A stretch of 59,262 nucleotides of DNA from a virus (IMGVR_UViG_3300027759_000101:1-59262); one strand, 5' to 3'. Counted from the stretch's first letter, positions 49,922 to 59,262 are shown. A program made the numbers and translations. Notes: generated by a model from the sequence alone, not told the origin.

Positions 49922-49927
49922 TTTACT

Positions 49928-51046
49928 TTACCATTCAATAATTACAACGCCCGTTCCGCCGGCATAACCAACGACAGTTCCGGATAAAGTAGTATTAAAT
50001 CCTGCTCCACCTCCACCTCCACCGGTGTTTGATGCGCCCACCAAGCCGACCTGATAGGTTGCGTCAGACGCGGCGCCGCCTCTACCCCCGCCGCCAAGAA
50101 TTGTATTCCCGCCGGAACCACCAATATAAACCGCAGGTGCGGTACCAAGATATACAATAGGGCCTCCAGGTCCACCAGAAACATTTAAATTTCCACTGGC
50201 CCCAGTTCCTCCAGCACCGCCGGCGGCAGCATACACGCCACCGGCGCCACCTGTTGCGGTAGCATAAGCACCGAAGGAAGAAGAACCGCCAGTTCCTCCC
50301 GTCCCACTGGCGGCCGCGCCGCCGGTTCCGCCGGCACCTACAGTTACAGCGACAGTTCCACCGGGGGTAAGACCCGTAATAACTCTAATAGAGGACCCGC
50401 CGGACCCACCGCCGCCTCCTGCGACACCACCAGAACCACCGCCACCACCGCCACCGCCGATAACAGTGACTTTAGCTGTAGTAATACCAGTTGGCACAGT
50501 CCATGTCAGTGAGCCTGTGCTGTTCCAAACGAGCGAACTGCCTGTGGAGTTTGAAGCCGCAGTGGTTGTTGCGACCGCCATATTAGTAAAACCGCTACCA
50601 GCAGAACCGGTAATGTTTGTACCGCCGACAGTTAAACCACCATTAGGAATACTTACGTTGGCTATACTAGCCGCAGTAACATTGGCCATAGTAATAGTTG
50701 CGGCAGTAACATTGGCTACCGTAATAGTTGCGGCTGTAATATTAGCTGTAACAATATTAGCAGTTGTGATGTTGGCGGTGCTTCTAACAACAAGATTACC
50801 AACATTAGAGGTACCTATTACTGATAGATTGGCAACATTAGCTGATCCTATAACAACAAGATTACTGCTGACATTCAAATTACCTGAGATGTTTGCACTA
50901 CCAGTGATGCTTGCACTGCCAGTGATATTCATTCCATTAGCAGAAACACCACCGCCAATATCATATGATATGTTATCTACGGTCATAGGCACAGAGAGAG
51001 TGACCGAACCTCCAGCAGGTGAAATGAGTTTGATTGAAGCAGCCAT
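49928..51046 (-). CDS. Gly-rich tail fibre protein
   Basis: The protein has 372 residues. Residues 30-140 hold shaft-like repeats (GSANISGNLNVSSNLVVIGS, and TAATITVANVTAATITMANV). Residues about 190-372 are a Gly-rich region with GGGGGGGGSGG and GGAGGVYAAAGGAGG runs, a sequence type seen in tail-tip adhesins such as the Gly-rich loops of T2-like gp38. Possible receptor recognition is inferred. A variant late promoter precedes it. Confidence 0.7.
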   Translation of the reverse strand: MAASIKLISPAGGSVTLSVPMTVDNISYDIGGGVSANGMNITGSASITGSANISGNLNVSSNLVVIGSANVANLSVIGTSNVGNLVVRSTANITTANIVTANITAATITVANVTAATITMANVTAASIANVSIPNGGLTVGGTNITGSAGSGFTNMAVATTTAASNSTGSSLVWNSTGSLTWTVPTGITTAKVTVIGGGGGGGGSGGVAGGGGGSGGSSIRVITGLTPGGTVAVTVGAGGTGGAAASGTGGTGGSSSFGAYATATGGAGGVYAAAGGAGGTGASGNLNVSGGPGGPIVYLGTAPAVYIGGSGGNTILGGGGRGGAASDATYQVGLVGASNTGGGGGGAGFNTTLSGTVVGYAGGTGVVIIEW

Positions 51047-51071
51047 TAATTTCTCTCTCTATTCTTAAAAT

Positions 51072-51079
51072 TATTTATG
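51072..51079 (-). promoter_or_regulatory. Late promoter variant CATAAATA upstream of the Gly-rich fibre gene
   Basis: Minus-strand CATAAATA, one mismatch from consensus, 25 nt before the start at 51046 and overlapping the 3' end of the preceding gene. Confidence 0.45.
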
Positions 51080-51476
51080 CTACTGTCCATGACGAACCAT
51101 CTGGAATCGTTACTGCGACATTGTTGTTGATTGTGATAGGACCGAATGTACCAGCATTATAACCAGTTGAAATAGCATAGTTAGCAGTCACATTGGTTCC
51201 GTTTTCCCAGAAGATTTTATCGGTTGAACCACCACGAGCACCTGAGATTTTCTTCCAGTCTGTCACAGTATCAGTATAGATTTCGAAGTCTGCAATATCT
51301 GTGTTATAGCGAAATGTACCGGTGACATTAGCTGTAGGTCTCTGCGCTGTGGTACCAGCAGGAATAGAAACACCGCCAGTAGCAACGATTCGAAGCAGAC
51401 TATTGCCCGCAACATAATCGATCCTGTTTGAGCCAGTTGATTCGAAATGAACGTTTGCTACTTGTAGAATTGACAT
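51075..51476 (-). CDS. Small beta-rich fibre-block structural protein
   Basis: The protein has 133 residues. FESTGSNRIDYVAGNSLLRI and RYNTDIADFEIYTDTVTDWK (a common phage phrase, 'fRYNtd...fE.Y....W') suggest a fibre or tail appendage piece. It starts behind an exact TATAAATA late box. No enzymatic motifs. Role inferred from sequence style and neighbours. Confidence 0.6.
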   Translation of the reverse strand: MSILQVANVHFESTGSNRIDYVAGNSLLRIVATGGVSIPAGTTAQRPTANVTGTFRYNTDIADFEIYTDTVTDWKKISGARGGSTDKIFWENGTNVTANYAISTGYNAGTFGPITINNNVAVTIPDGSSWTVA

Positions 51477-51507
51477 TTGTTACAAATCCTTAAAACTCTT
51501 CTTTTCA

Positions 51508-51515
51508 TATTTATA
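51508..51515 (-). promoter_or_regulatory. Late promoter TATAAATA upstream of a fibre-block gene
   Basis: Exact TATAAATA on the minus strand, 31 nt ahead of the 133-residue gene and just after the glycosyltransferase-methyltransferase gene. Confidence 0.7.
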
Positions 51516-51519
51516 CAAC

Positions 51520-53196
51520 TTATTGCCTATCAAAAATCATAAAGTTGTTCATGAACCATCCCATATAGACACCTTCTTTAAGGTAACTTTCTAGTTCTTG
51601 CTCAAGTTCATAGTTTCTGGTTAGGCCACGCTCGATAAACTTGTCAGACCAATATTCTTTTGTCTGGCAGTTGATATGATTGACACCGCCTTGACCTGGT
51701 CTTGCAGCCGACCAAATCAGTTTACCTTGGTTTTCGATATAGTCATAGACCGCATCTACTATCTGATTATTCATATCAGTTTCAATATGTTCAGCAACCT
51801 CGATACATGAGACGAGATCATATCGACCAAGGTTTCTCTCAAACAAACTTTTTTGCTGTAAGTGCAATCTACCTGAAACAATATTATCTGTATCAATACC
51901 ATATGCGCTGATATCATTATCTCTAAGAGAGTGAACAAACATTCCAGGTCCACAACCTAAATCTATCGCCTGAGTAGGTCTGATTTCTCCGGCTACCCAA
52001 GAAGCTAGTCTATTGAAGAAAGGTTTCTCTTCTCGTTCAATAAGTTCATAATCAAACTTATCGGTAACTTCATGGTTTGGCAACTTCTTGGTCAGCCAAT
52101 CTATATTGCCGTTACCTTCTTCATACCAACCATTACCTGTATAGACATTCAGAACATCTTGAAAGTATTTCTCATACATAGAACCAACTTTTTCAAGTGA
52201 AAAGTTTTCACCCCATGTTCTACAATTCTTAGGTGAGATCAGGTGAATGTTACGACCAGCCTCTAAGAAATCATCAAATGTTCTGCAACGATAGCCTGTA
52301 TAACCGTTGACATTGAACTCAGAGAATGCACCCCAATCAGTAGAAATGACAGGTGTTCCAGAGAGCATTGCTTCGATCTGAACACCACCAAATGGTTCGC
52401 CATATGTGCTACCGATAAACAGTGCTTGCGCTCTTGACATTAGCTTCTTGCGAAGTTCAAAATCTGCATAACCAACTTCAGTTACATGCTCAGGTGGTTC
52501 TGTATAACCCATATCAGCAAGACTACCTTGACCTGCAATGATCAATTTTTTGCCTAGTTTCTTGGTCATCTCGACTGCGACATGAACACCCTTGCCTTCA
52601 TAGACTCGGCCAAGATACAGGAAGTAATCATCCTTCTGTTCGCTATACTCGAAGTCATCTAGATCAAAGTAGTTCGGTATTACTGAGTGATACCAGTCTT
52701 GTGTGCATGATCTAACTTTGTCAAGACCGTTAACAGCGGCGTGCATGGTATATGACTCATAGATTCTAAATCTTGCCCAATGACCATCTGCATAACCAAT
52801 TCCAGGTTCTACACAGATAAGATCGAGATGAGCATCAGTAACAGGTCTTACACCTTGACCCCAGAATGGCAAGATAAAATCATTTGGTTGTTTTCTGGTG
52901 CCAACTTCTACGATTGCATTCTTAAAGAACGTCTGATACGCATGATCTTCCATGGCAAACTTGAAGAAGTTCTTTCTCCAATCATGATTACCATATGAGA
53001 TTTCTAGGTCATTGTTCGTAAGAACTGTAACATGCTCATCACAATCTAACACACTATCTTCATGACCGTAGTGGATGATTGTATGCCCACGGGCTTTCAT
53101 CATCTTACCAAACTTGACAATCTTCTGAGTATAGGCACATGCAGAATATTCTTTATTTGTTACCGTGTGAGGTAACCCCAAGACATGAAATCTCAT
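51520..53196 (-). CDS. Glycosyltransferase (GT4-like)-methyltransferase fusion
   Basis: The protein has 558 residues in two parts. About 1-350 is a GT-B glycosyltransferase: YFLYLGRVYEGKGVHVAVEM (donor-binding lobe), KLIIAGQGSL, and GSTYGEPFGGVQIEAMLSGT (the E-x7-E signature of family 4). About 400-558 is a SAM methyltransferase: AIDLGCGPGMFVHSLRDN, then YDLVSCIEVAEHI. A linker with many acidic and aromatic residues joins them. It lies amid fibre genes, away from the sugar cassette, and may glycosylate and methylate a fibre or host glycan. A single-polypeptide fusion is unusual. Confidence 0.85.
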   Translation of the reverse strand: MRFHVLGLPHTVTNKEYSACAYTQKIVKFGKMMKARGHTIIHYGHEDSVLDCDEHVTVLTNNDLEISYGNHDWRKNFFKFAMEDHAYQTFFKNAIVEVGTRKQPNDFILPFWGQGVRPVTDAHLDLICVEPGIGYADGHWARFRIYESYTMHAAVNGLDKVRSCTQDWYHSVIPNYFDLDDFEYSEQKDDYFLYLGRVYEGKGVHVAVEMTKKLGKKLIIAGQGSLADMGYTEPPEHVTEVGYADFELRKKLMSRAQALFIGSTYGEPFGGVQIEAMLSGTPVISTDWGAFSEFNVNGYTGYRCRTFDDFLEAGRNIHLISPKNCRTWGENFSLEKVGSMYEKYFQDVLNVYTGNGWYEEGNGNIDWLTKKLPNHEVTDKFDYELIEREEKPFFNRLASWVAGEIRPTQAIDLGCGPGMFVHSLRDNDISAYGIDTDNIVSGRLHLQQKSLFERNLGRYDLVSCIEVAEHIETDMNNQIVDAVYDYIENQGKLIWSAARPGQGGVNHINCQTKEYWSDKFIERGLTRNYELEQELESYLKEGVYMGWFMNNFMIFDRQ

Positions 53197-53223
53197 AATA
53201 TAATTCTTTCAGTTAGCAGAATG

Positions 53224-53583
53224 TCAGTTACTAGTATTTGCAATCGGCGGCAAGTTCTGCAACGCATCAATCGAAGCTTGAATAGCGGCTGCTTTTTCGG
53301 CTCTCATCGCATCTCTTGTGGCCAGACCATCCGCTGTCAATTCATATTTTGTGAAGTATTCAGTAGGAAGATCGTGATCAACAAACATAAACCATACAGT
53401 TTGTTCATCCGCTCTTGCTCCTACACCATCTTCATTAGGCGTAAAGATAGCAGAATGAGTAAAGCTTCCCTGTGCATGGGAATACATGTATTGTAATGCG
53501 GCTTCCATATTGGTCACACCAGTAAAATACCACATATCAAGTGGATCGTGAAACAGAGCTAGATCATCATAATTTGTAGACAT
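53224..53583 (-). CDS. Hypothetical protein in the fibre block
   Basis: The protein has 119 residues. Segments DDLALFHDPLDMWYFTGVTN and QTVWFMFVDHDLPTEYFTK suggest an alpha/beta fold. It ends in an Ala-rich helix (DAMRAEKAAAIQASIDALQN). No known family. It is 4 nt downstream of the repeat-protein gene; the last helix could be an oligomerisation segment. Function unknown. Confidence 0.5.
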   Translation of the reverse strand: MSTNYDDLALFHDPLDMWYFTGVTNMEAALQYMYSHAQGSFTHSAIFTPNEDGVGARADEQTVWFMFVDHDLPTEYFTKYELTADGLATRDAMRAEKAAAIQASIDALQNLPPIANTSN

Positions 53584-53586
53584 TGT

Positions 53587-53949
53587 TTATCCTTCAACTA
53601 ATTGGTAAGATGTTGTTTGAGTTGCTTTAAGACCGCCGTAGTCAACTGCGACTATATCACCACGAGCGATAGGAGCATTTCCTGAAAAGAAAATAACAAA
53701 TTCATTATTGGTGACAGCCGTGCTACTTGCACCAAATGAAGATGAGAAGTTGGTATTGGAGATAATAAATCCAGATTCACTATCTCCTCTAGTAGATGGA
53801 GGAGTAGTTAGTACCAGAACGATAAATTCATTATTGGCGACAGCCGTGCTACTCGCTCCTAATGAAGAAGAGAAGTTGGTGGAAGAAATAGTAAATCCAG
53901 ATTCACTATCTCCTCGACCAGAACCTATTGTATTATTCGCCTCAGCCAT
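53587..53949 (-). CDS. Short protein made of tandem 42-residue repeats
   Basis: The protein has 120 residues. Residues 12-53 and 54-95 are two copies of a 42-residue unit, each starting RGDSESGF and containing NFSSS and ASSTAV..NNEF; a third partial begins ARGDIVAV. The unit is beta-like. The block is a tail appendage or binding module of unknown target, between two fibre-like genes. The RGD triplets are within the repeat and need not be functional. Confidence 0.6.
   Translation of the reverse strand: MAEANNTIGSGRGDSESGFTISSTNFSSSLGASSTAVANNEFIVLVLTTPPSTRGDSESGFIISNTNFSSSFGASSTAVTNNEFVIFFSGNAPIARGDIVAVDYGGLKATQTTSYQLVEG
53665..53916. repeat. Two-copy 126-bp tandem coding repeat
   Basis: The DNA for residues 12-95 of the 120-residue protein consists of two adjacent 126-bp units, each beginning with an RGDSES codon run. 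Shared tracts such as AATCCAGATTCACTATCTCC show recent duplication at the DNA level. Confidence 0.8.
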
Positions 53950-53967
53950 ATGAGTTTTTCTTTTCTA

Positions 53968-55452
53968 TTACTTAGGAAGCGCAAAGAATAGATCAGCAGA
54001 AGTGGCCGGAGCTTCACATACAAGACCACCAATTGGTGCAAATCCTATAAGAATATGATCCGTAGCAGTTCCTCCAGTTCTAACATAGAAACCATTAGCA
54101 TCAACTGTCATTGAAACGGTGTCAAGGGTTGTAGCTCCTGTTACTTGACCAACCCATTTAAGACCAAATGCTCTACCAAGTACCCAATACATAGGATACG
54201 GGTTAGCTGCATAACCTGTGTAGTTACTACCAAAACCACCTCCACCAAATATCAATTCGATACCTTTAAGGTTGGTAGTGTTTAGTGCTTTTTGCCCTAG
54301 AGCTTCTGCTCTAGAAGGACGATAAGTTTGTCGGTTGTATACACCGGCTACAGGATCATTTTGTTGTGATATTCCGTGCTTACCTGAACCATATGAATTA
54401 TTATAGATAGCAGTAATCATAGGTACTGGGCATGCACCAAAATATTGCGGACTATTATAATAAGATTGATAGATATAGCTACCACTGGCGTCAAGATTCC
54501 AGTTTGCACCTTCCCATCCATACCATCCATAATGCCCTAGCATAACCTTTGTGGTCCCCATGGCCTGATAACCACTTCTGATAGTATTAGATATTCCGGT
54601 ATATCCGGTTGTAGAGGCTGGAGTAGCTGGCATCAAAAACTGAGGGCCCATTGGCATAGCTGCATAACTTTGGCTACCATTCACATATGATGTTGGGTCA
54701 TTAGGGCCACCACAACATGAAGCCAATCTTTGCATAGTGGTTACAAATACCGGAGCTACACCTGTGTAAGAAGCAAAATCTTCTGCAATTTCACCATACA
54801 AAAGAACACCATTTCTTGGTCCATTGAATACTGTGCTATTCAAAAAGTAGGGCCACATGCAAATCCACTTAGCAGAAACTGCTATGTACAAGAAACCACT
54901 AACGGTAGTGCTGATCCAAGTGTTTGGATATTGTGCAAATATTCCACCGCCGCCGCTTGGGCCATTAACATTATTAGGATTAGATTGATCATAAATACCA
55001 TTCAAACCATTTGTAGAAGTAAGAATTGCACCAGTCTGAGTGGTGCCAACATCTGTTCCACTATTCCAAGAGATGAATGGGATTATTTGAATATACCACA
55101 CATTGGTCTGTGACTGCCATGCATAAACTGCGGTAGCATCAGGAGTAGTTTTGAATATTCTGACCATAACATACTTAGTTGTAAGACCAGATCCGTAGAA
55201 AGGACCTGCTGGATTAGTGGTAGCATTTGTAGTAGTCAATGCTGCCTGATACACTCGTCTATAGTCGATTGCGCTTGGTGATGCATATGTTGGATCAAAA
55301 GTATTTCCGGCAGTGCCGTTAGTTGATGAAGATTGTGTCCAACCATGGGCGAGCAATGATGCATGAACCTGAGCAAAAATGGCAATACCACTATCGCCGG
55401 CGCTCCATGATACATAATCTAGATTTGTGCTTACATTCGTTCTACTAGCCAT
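53968..55452 (-). CDS. Large uncharacterised virion or tail appendage protein
   Basis: The protein has 494 residues. The N-terminus, SRTNVSTNLDYVSWSAGDSG then IAIFAQVHASLLAHGWTQSS, is followed by Trp/Tyr/Gly-rich beta segments (WYIQIIPFISWNSGTDVGTT, GHYGWYGWEGANWN). Such sequences are typical of phage appendage proteins with no defined enzyme. No signal peptide. It follows the collagen-like fibre gene and precedes small repeat proteins. Function unknown; tail or receptor binding is inferred. Confidence 0.65.
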   Translation of the reverse strand: MASRTNVSTNLDYVSWSAGDSGIAIFAQVHASLLAHGWTQSSSTNGTAGNTFDPTYASPSAIDYRRVYQAALTTTNATTNPAGPFYGSGLTTKYVMVRIFKTTPDATAVYAWQSQTNVWYIQIIPFISWNSGTDVGTTQTGAILTSTNGLNGIYDQSNPNNVNGPSGGGGIFAQYPNTWISTTVSGFLYIAVSAKWICMWPYFLNSTVFNGPRNGVLLYGEIAEDFASYTGVAPVFVTTMQRLASCCGGPNDPTSYVNGSQSYAAMPMGPQFLMPATPASTTGYTGISNTIRSGYQAMGTTKVMLGHYGWYGWEGANWNLDASGSYIYQSYYNSPQYFGACPVPMITAIYNNSYGSGKHGISQQNDPVAGVYNRQTYRPSRAEALGQKALNTTNLKGIELIFGGGGFGSNYTGYAANPYPMYWVLGRAFGLKWVGQVTGATTLDTVSMTVDANGFYVRTGGTATDHILIGFAPIGGLVCEAPATSADLFFALPK

Positions 55453-55467
55453 TTAAATTAACTCCGA

Positions 55468-58400
55468 TTATCCTGTTATATGATATCTGACTCTTAGCCC
55501 AACATCTGATCCTGTACCAGATTCAATCGAGAACTGTAAGTAGTCGTTAGCTGTTGTATAGATTCCATTACCGCTAAGAGTAATTGGCGTTGATCTGTTC
55601 GAACCAGTTGAAATGGTGATCAAATTACTACCTGTGCCTGTTGGTAAATCTGCATATGCATTACTTGATGCTGTATATTTATATAGCTTAAATGAGAGAC
55701 CTGTATTGCCGCCGGCTGGTGTTGATGAATAGGCGTCGACCATATCGATCCATACATTTTGAATAGGATACCATCTTACTACCGCAGGAATTGGAGTTGT
55801 AGTAATTGTACCTGTTTGTCTGAATGTGACATATGCGTATGACCAAGCAAGAGGTCCTGTAGCACCTGTAGGACCTAGAGGACCGGTTGCGCCAGTTGCG
55901 CCTATACCAGTTGCACCTTGAGGTCCTGTAGAACCTTGAGGTCCAGTTGTTCCTTGTGGTCCTGTTGCACCAGATGCACCAAGAGAACCTGTAGCACCTT
56001 GGACACCTTGAGGTCCAGTTGTTCCTTGTATGCCTGTTGGTCCTACAGCACCAGTCGCACCAGCAGGACCTCCACTGAACCAGACAAGTTCAACATATGA
56101 ACCTGCTGAAGGTGGATATGTGAATACAAGATATCCGGCAATAATTGAGTATGAGTTGCTATAGTTTACTGAATCGACCAAGATGCCTGTTGGAGGTATA
56201 ACTAGACCGTTTACATATACAATAACTGAAACATCAGTTGGGCTTACAATGCCTGCTGGTGGTGTCAATATGAACTGATTCACCGTACCATCAACGTCTG
56301 GATAGCCCCATGAGTTTCTACCGATTGGAACACCGCCGGCACCTGTAGCACCTGTTGTTCCCTGAGGGCCCGTTGTACCTTGAATACCTGTTGGTCCAGT
56401 TGGACCACGAACTACACCAAGATTAGTCCAGCCATTACCAACACTACCGCCTGATGTTGTACCATTTGAAACATATAGATTGCCTGTATCTGCCGTTAGA
56501 TAACCAGCAAAGTTAGGAACACCAGCGGCTGATGGAAGCGAGGCCTGATTAGCAACAACACCTGTAATTTGAATCGATTGACCGGCAGCACCTGTTGCGC
56601 CAGTTGGGCCTGTTGGGCCTGTTAAGCCGGTTATACCTGTGGGCCCTGTTATACCTGTTGGACCAGCAATCGTTGAGGCTGCACCAGTAGCACCTGTTGT
56701 TCCTTGTAGACCGGTTGCGCCGGTCGCACCTTGAATACCTGTAGAACCAGTTATACCTGTTGCGCCAGTAGGACCGCCAGCGGGGCCAGTTGCACCACTG
56801 GCACCTATTACACCTTGCGGTCCTGTTGTGCCTTGAATGCCTGTTGCACCAGTAGGACCTGGAACTATAGAATTGGCACCAGTTGCACCGGTGGTACCTT
56901 GTAGACCAGTTGCACCGGTTGCACCGGTAGCACCTGTGGCGCCGTTAGCACCTGTGGCGCCAGTAGCACCTGTTGTGCCTTGTATTCCGGTCGCACCAGT
57001 GGCACCGGTAGGTCCAGAAGGACCTTGAGGTCCTGTTCCGCCGCTAAGACCTAGCGGTCCAGATGGACCGAGAGAACCCGTAGCACCGGATGCTCCTGTT
57101 GCACCAGTGGGACCACCAGCGGGACCAGTTGCTCCTGATGGACCTGCTGGTCCTGTTACGCCGGTTGCTCCTGTTGGTCCGCCTGCGGGACCGGTTGCAC
57201 CCATGATGCCTGTTGTGCCTTGAGGTCCTGTTGAACCAGTAGAGCCAAGTAAGCCTGTTGCGCCTGTAGAACCAGTAGGTCCGCCAGCAGGACCGGTTGC
57301 ACCCGGAGTTCCTGCTGGTCCTGTAGAACCAGTTGCTCCTGATGGGCCGCCTGCGGGACCAGTTGCACCAGATGGCCCAGAAGGACCTTGAGATCCTGTA
57401 ATACCTTGTATGCCTTGCAGGCCTCTTAGCCCTGTTGGACCGATTGGCCCAGTTGAACCTGCAGGACCGGCTGCGGCACCATCAAAATACATAACCTGAA
57501 TCTGGCCACTTGCTACAGGACCGCTGAAGAGAATGTATTGATTATTTGCTACAGTCGCTAAGTTATAATCATTAAATGGTAATTTTACAGAACCACTAAC
57601 CGATACGATGATATTATTAGGTGAGTTGGCAGTTCTGATCAAAGGACCATATGTATCGGTACCTGCACCAGTGAAAACTTGTCTATATGATGGAACACCA
57701 CCTTTACCGTCAGGTCCAGTAGCACCAGAAGGTCCTGCGATACCAGTGGCGCCAGTTGCACCACCTCCAGGTCCTGTGGCACCTGTAGCACCAGAGACAG
57801 CAACATATGTGTTTATGTTATTAGAACTATTGTAAACGTATAATACATTCGCTACCGGATTGAACCAAGGCTGCTGAGAATCAGGTACGCTAGGTGTAAT
57901 ATTGCTAAAGATGATAGAGGCGGTACCCGAACCTGCTGATTGCTCAATAGATGCAATCTTTGCGGCGGCGTTATACCCCGCAAGTGTCAAGTTGCTAGTG
58001 ATAATATCAGCATTAAGAACGGCTAGTGTAAAGCCGTTGGCTGTAACATCAACCTGATTGTTTAATGGTTCAGTAGGATATTCTTGAAATAGATAATATT
58101 CTTTGTTGGTATGATATCTGACAAGACCTGTATGGACGTTTACGCTATTCGCATTGACATAGTTTGCGATAAAACCGATATCAACAATATCGGCTGAGTA
58201 ATTATTACCTGCAAGATAGATGAGAGGATCATCGACACGAAGTGTTGTAACATCGGCCACAAATGTATTGCCATAAAGAAATAAACTGCCGATGATATTA
58301 ACATCACCTGTAACCGTGCCGCCTGTCAGTGATAGTTTAGTATTAGCGGCCGCATATGCAGCATTAGCTAGAACATTAGCCGCATTAGCTTTATTGAATG

Positions 58401-59262
58401 CTAAGTTTGAAGTATTATATGATGCAACGGCTATGTTTGCAGATGTATTGGCGGCACTATAAGCAGAGTTAGCACCACCATAGGCTAGACCAGCCGTATT
58501 TGCGGCATCACGACCAACGGCTGCCGCTGTATTGGCGGCCGCATATGATAGATTTGTTGTAGTATATGCCGCTGAGGCCACATTAGCCGCATCACGACCA
58601 ACAGCGGCCGCTGTATTGGCTGCTGTGTATGATGCGTTTGTAACACCAAAAGCGGCTGCGGCCGTAGCACTAGCGGTATTCGCTGTGCTAAAAGATGCAT
58701 TGGTTGCCGCAAAGGCTGAGACCGCGGTATTGCCGGCTGAACTGGCGGATGAAATTGCAAGATTTGTGCTGGTAAAAGCTGCCGCCGCAACATTGGCCGC
58801 ATCACGACCTAGAGCAGCCGCTGTATTGGCGGCTGCATAGGATAGGTTTGATGTGGTATATGCGGCTGATGCGGCGTTAGCAGCGTTTGTGGCTAGAGTT
58901 GTAGCGGCATTAGCCGCACCATAAGAAAGGTTTGCGGTTCTAGAAGCATTGATAGCCGCCGCATTCACCGTATTTGCTAGTGTGTATACTGAATTTGTTG
59001 TATTGTAGGCGGCGTTAGCGGTGTTAGCCGCACTGTTGGCGGCACTGAAAGAAGAATTGACCGCATTGAAGGCTGTATTGAGAGTGTTAGCCGTATTGTT
59101 AGCGGTACGATATACTGAGTTTACAGTATTAGAAGTTGTGTTTAGAGTGTTAGCTGTTGTATTGGCTGCCGCAAAAACAGCATTCGTAGACGCAAAGACA
59201 ACGTTTGTTGTGTTTCCTAGAGGTGTAGGATTTGAAGCGGTTACTTTTGAACAACTTTTGAG
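55468..59262 (-). CDS. Collagen-like tail fibre, 5' end outside the window
   Basis: The reading frame stays open from the stop at 55468 to the window edge, so the protein is at least 1264 residues; any internal GTG start near 58968 is not needed because the upstream frame has the same repeats. The N-terminal part is Ala/Asn-rich (units like [19 protein letters not shown] and [14 protein letters not shown]). A middle domain ([20 protein letters not shown]) follows, then about 500 residues of G-x-y collagen-type repeats (GATGPxG) with two interruptions, then a C-terminal beta domain ([20 protein letters not shown]). Long tail fibres of marine T4-like phages have this make-up. Trimerisation by the collagen segment is likely. 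Confidence 0.85.
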   Translation of the reverse strand, partial: LKSCSKVTASNPTPLGNTTNVVFASTNAVFAAANTTANTLNTTSNTVNSVYRTANNTANTLNTAFNAVNSSFSAANSAANTANAAYNTTNSVYTLANTVNAAAINASRTANLSYGAANAATTLATNAANAASAAYTTSNLSYAAANTAAALGRDAANVAAAAFTSTNLAISSASSAGNTAVSAFAATNASFSTANTASATAAAAFGVTNASYTAANTAAAVGRDAANVASAAYTTTNLSYAAANTAAAVGRDAANTAGLAYGGANSAYSAANTSANIAVASYNTSNLAFNKANAANVLANAAYAAANTKLSLTGGTVTGDVNIIGSLFLYGNTFVADVTTLRVDDPLIYLAGNNYSADIVDIGFIANYVNANSVNVHTGLVRYHTNKEYYLFQEYPTEPLNNQVDVTANGFTLAVLNADIITSNLTLAGYNAAAKIASIEQSAGSGTASIIFSNITPSVPDSQQPWFNPVANVLYVYNSSNNINTYVAVSGATGATGPGGGATGATGIAGPSGATGPDGKGGVPSYRQVFTGAGTDTYGPLIRTANSPNNIIVSVSGSVKLPFNDYNLATVANNQYILFSGPVASGQIQVMYFDGAAAGPAGSTGPIGPTGLRGLQGIQGITGSQGPSGPSGATGPAGGPSGATGSTGPAGTPGATGPAGGPTGSTGATGLLGSTGSTGPQGTTGIMGATGPAGGPTGATGVTGPAGPSGATGPAGGPTGATGASGATGSLGPSGPLGLSGGTGPQGPSGPTGATGATGIQGTTGATGATGANGATGATGATGATGLQGTTGATGANSIVPGPTGATGIQGTTGPQGVIGASGATGPAGGPTGATGITGSTGIQGATGATGLQGTTGATGAASTIAGPTGITGPTGITGLTGPTGPTGATGAAGQSIQITGVVANQASLPSAAGVPNFAGYLTADTGNLYVSNGTTSGGSVGNGWTNLGVVRGPTGPTGIQGTTGPQGTTGATGAGGVPIGRNSWGYPDVDGTVNQFILTPPAGIVSPTDVSVIVYVNGLVIPPTGILVDSVNYSNSYSIIAGYLVFTYPPSAGSYVELVWFSGGPAGATGAVGPTGIQGTTGPQGVQGATGSLGASGATGPQGTTGPQGSTGPQGATGIGATGATGPLGPTGATGPLAWSYAYVTFRQTGTITTTPIPAVVRWYPIQNVWIDMVDAYSSTPAGGNTGLSFKLYKYTASSNAYADLPTGTGSNLITISTGSNRSTPITLSGNGIYTTANDYLQFSIESGTGSDVGLRVRYHITG
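55857..57795. repeat. Collagen-type Gly-x-y coding repeats
   Basis: Repeated 9-18 bp units (CCAGTTGCACCAGTAGGACC and variants on the plus strand) encode GATGPTG, GPQGTTG and GIQGTTG runs. The array is broken by two non-collagen inserts (about 56060-56330 and 56400-56580) and a further one near 57490-57700. Confidence 0.85.
58340..59262. repeat. Ala/Asn-rich coding repeats of the fibre shaft
   Basis: Units close to 90-150 bp recur, with motifs [15 protein letters not shown] and NLSYAAAN. They continue through to the window edge, so the repeat region extends beyond it. Imperfect units suggest expansion and drift. Confidence 0.75.

Noticed and set aside
53665-53916. RGD motif as an integrin-type cell-binding site
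   Set aside because: The triplet is part of a simple repeat in a phage whose other genes point to a bacterial host; integrin binding has no relevance.
1-59262. tRNA genes, insertion sequences, integrase or attachment sites
   Set aside because: Gaps are too short and no cloverleaf, transposase, integrase or paired repeat at gene ends was recognised by eye; a tRNAscan run would be decisive.

Overview
The window is a piece of a T4-superfamily (Straboviridae-like) myovirus genome. Every convincing gene lies on the minus strand, genes are packed with 1-20 nt gaps or ATGA/TAATG overlaps, and recognisable T4 core genes are present: 1, 13-23, 44, 45, 46, 47, 55, 62, regA, uvsW, uvsY and dsbA. Genes 41, 43, 32 and most of the baseplate are not in the window. 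An alphaproteobacterial host is an inference. It rests on a DUF1127 gene, on CobS/CobT-like genes and on general resemblance to T4-like phages of Rhizobium/Caulobacter-type hosts and to cyanophages. No host marker proves it.

Reading with transcription (high to low coordinates): (a) 59262-46316 holds adhesion genes: a 5'-truncated Ala-rich/collagen-like fibre, LamG and Gly-rich fibre proteins, small fibre or chaperone proteins and a glycosyltransferase-methyltransferase fusion. (b) 46310-29252 is the head-neck-tail block in the order 13, 14, 15, fibre-like gene, 16, putative internal protein, 17, 18, 19, 20, ADP-ribosyltransferase, small core protein, Pro-rich head protein, two structural proteins, 21, 22, 23. 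T4-type late promoters (TATAAATA) precede several of these. A strong terminator follows gene 23. (c) 29168-20738 holds a second tail-tube-like gene, then uvsY, uvsW, an Sm-like protein, a small conserved gene, late sigma factor 55, 47, 46 and a DruA-like (DUF4338) protein. (d) 20582-17089 encodes a metallopeptidase-VWA protein and a MoxR/CobS-like AAA+ ATPase, each behind a strong sigma70-type promoter. (e) 16977-9826 is the replication block: a small HTH protein, glycosyltransferase, dNMP kinase, clamp 45, DsbA, two small genes, clamp loader 44, a nuclease-like plus ParB-like insertion, clamp loader 62, regA and dUTPase. (f) 9826-7639 holds spike/PAAR proteins, then an early-type operon of Hsp20, DUF1127 and a 31-residue ORF. 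(g) 7558-1 is a sugar cassette of RmlB, GDP-mannose 3,5-epimerase, a GT10 fucosyltransferase-like enzyme, other glycosyltransferases and methyltransferases, driven by one consensus-like promoter.

How it fits together: sigma70-type promoters mark early or middle operons (sugar cassette, Hsp20, AAA+, VWA, uvsY). Gp55, the clamp and probably DsbA would then switch on late genes at TATAAATA sites. Structural genes build a T4-type head processed by gp21. Several head-region proteins, including the ADP-ribosyltransferase, begin with peptides that look like T4 capsid-targeting sequences, which suggests packaged and injected effectors. The least explained parts are the AAA+/metallopeptidase-VWA pair, the injected-protein candidates, the nuclease/ParB-like insertion in the clamp-loader operon and the sugar cassette. 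I saw no tRNA, CRISPR array, insertion sequence or attachment site, and no gene-free stretch over 300 bases.
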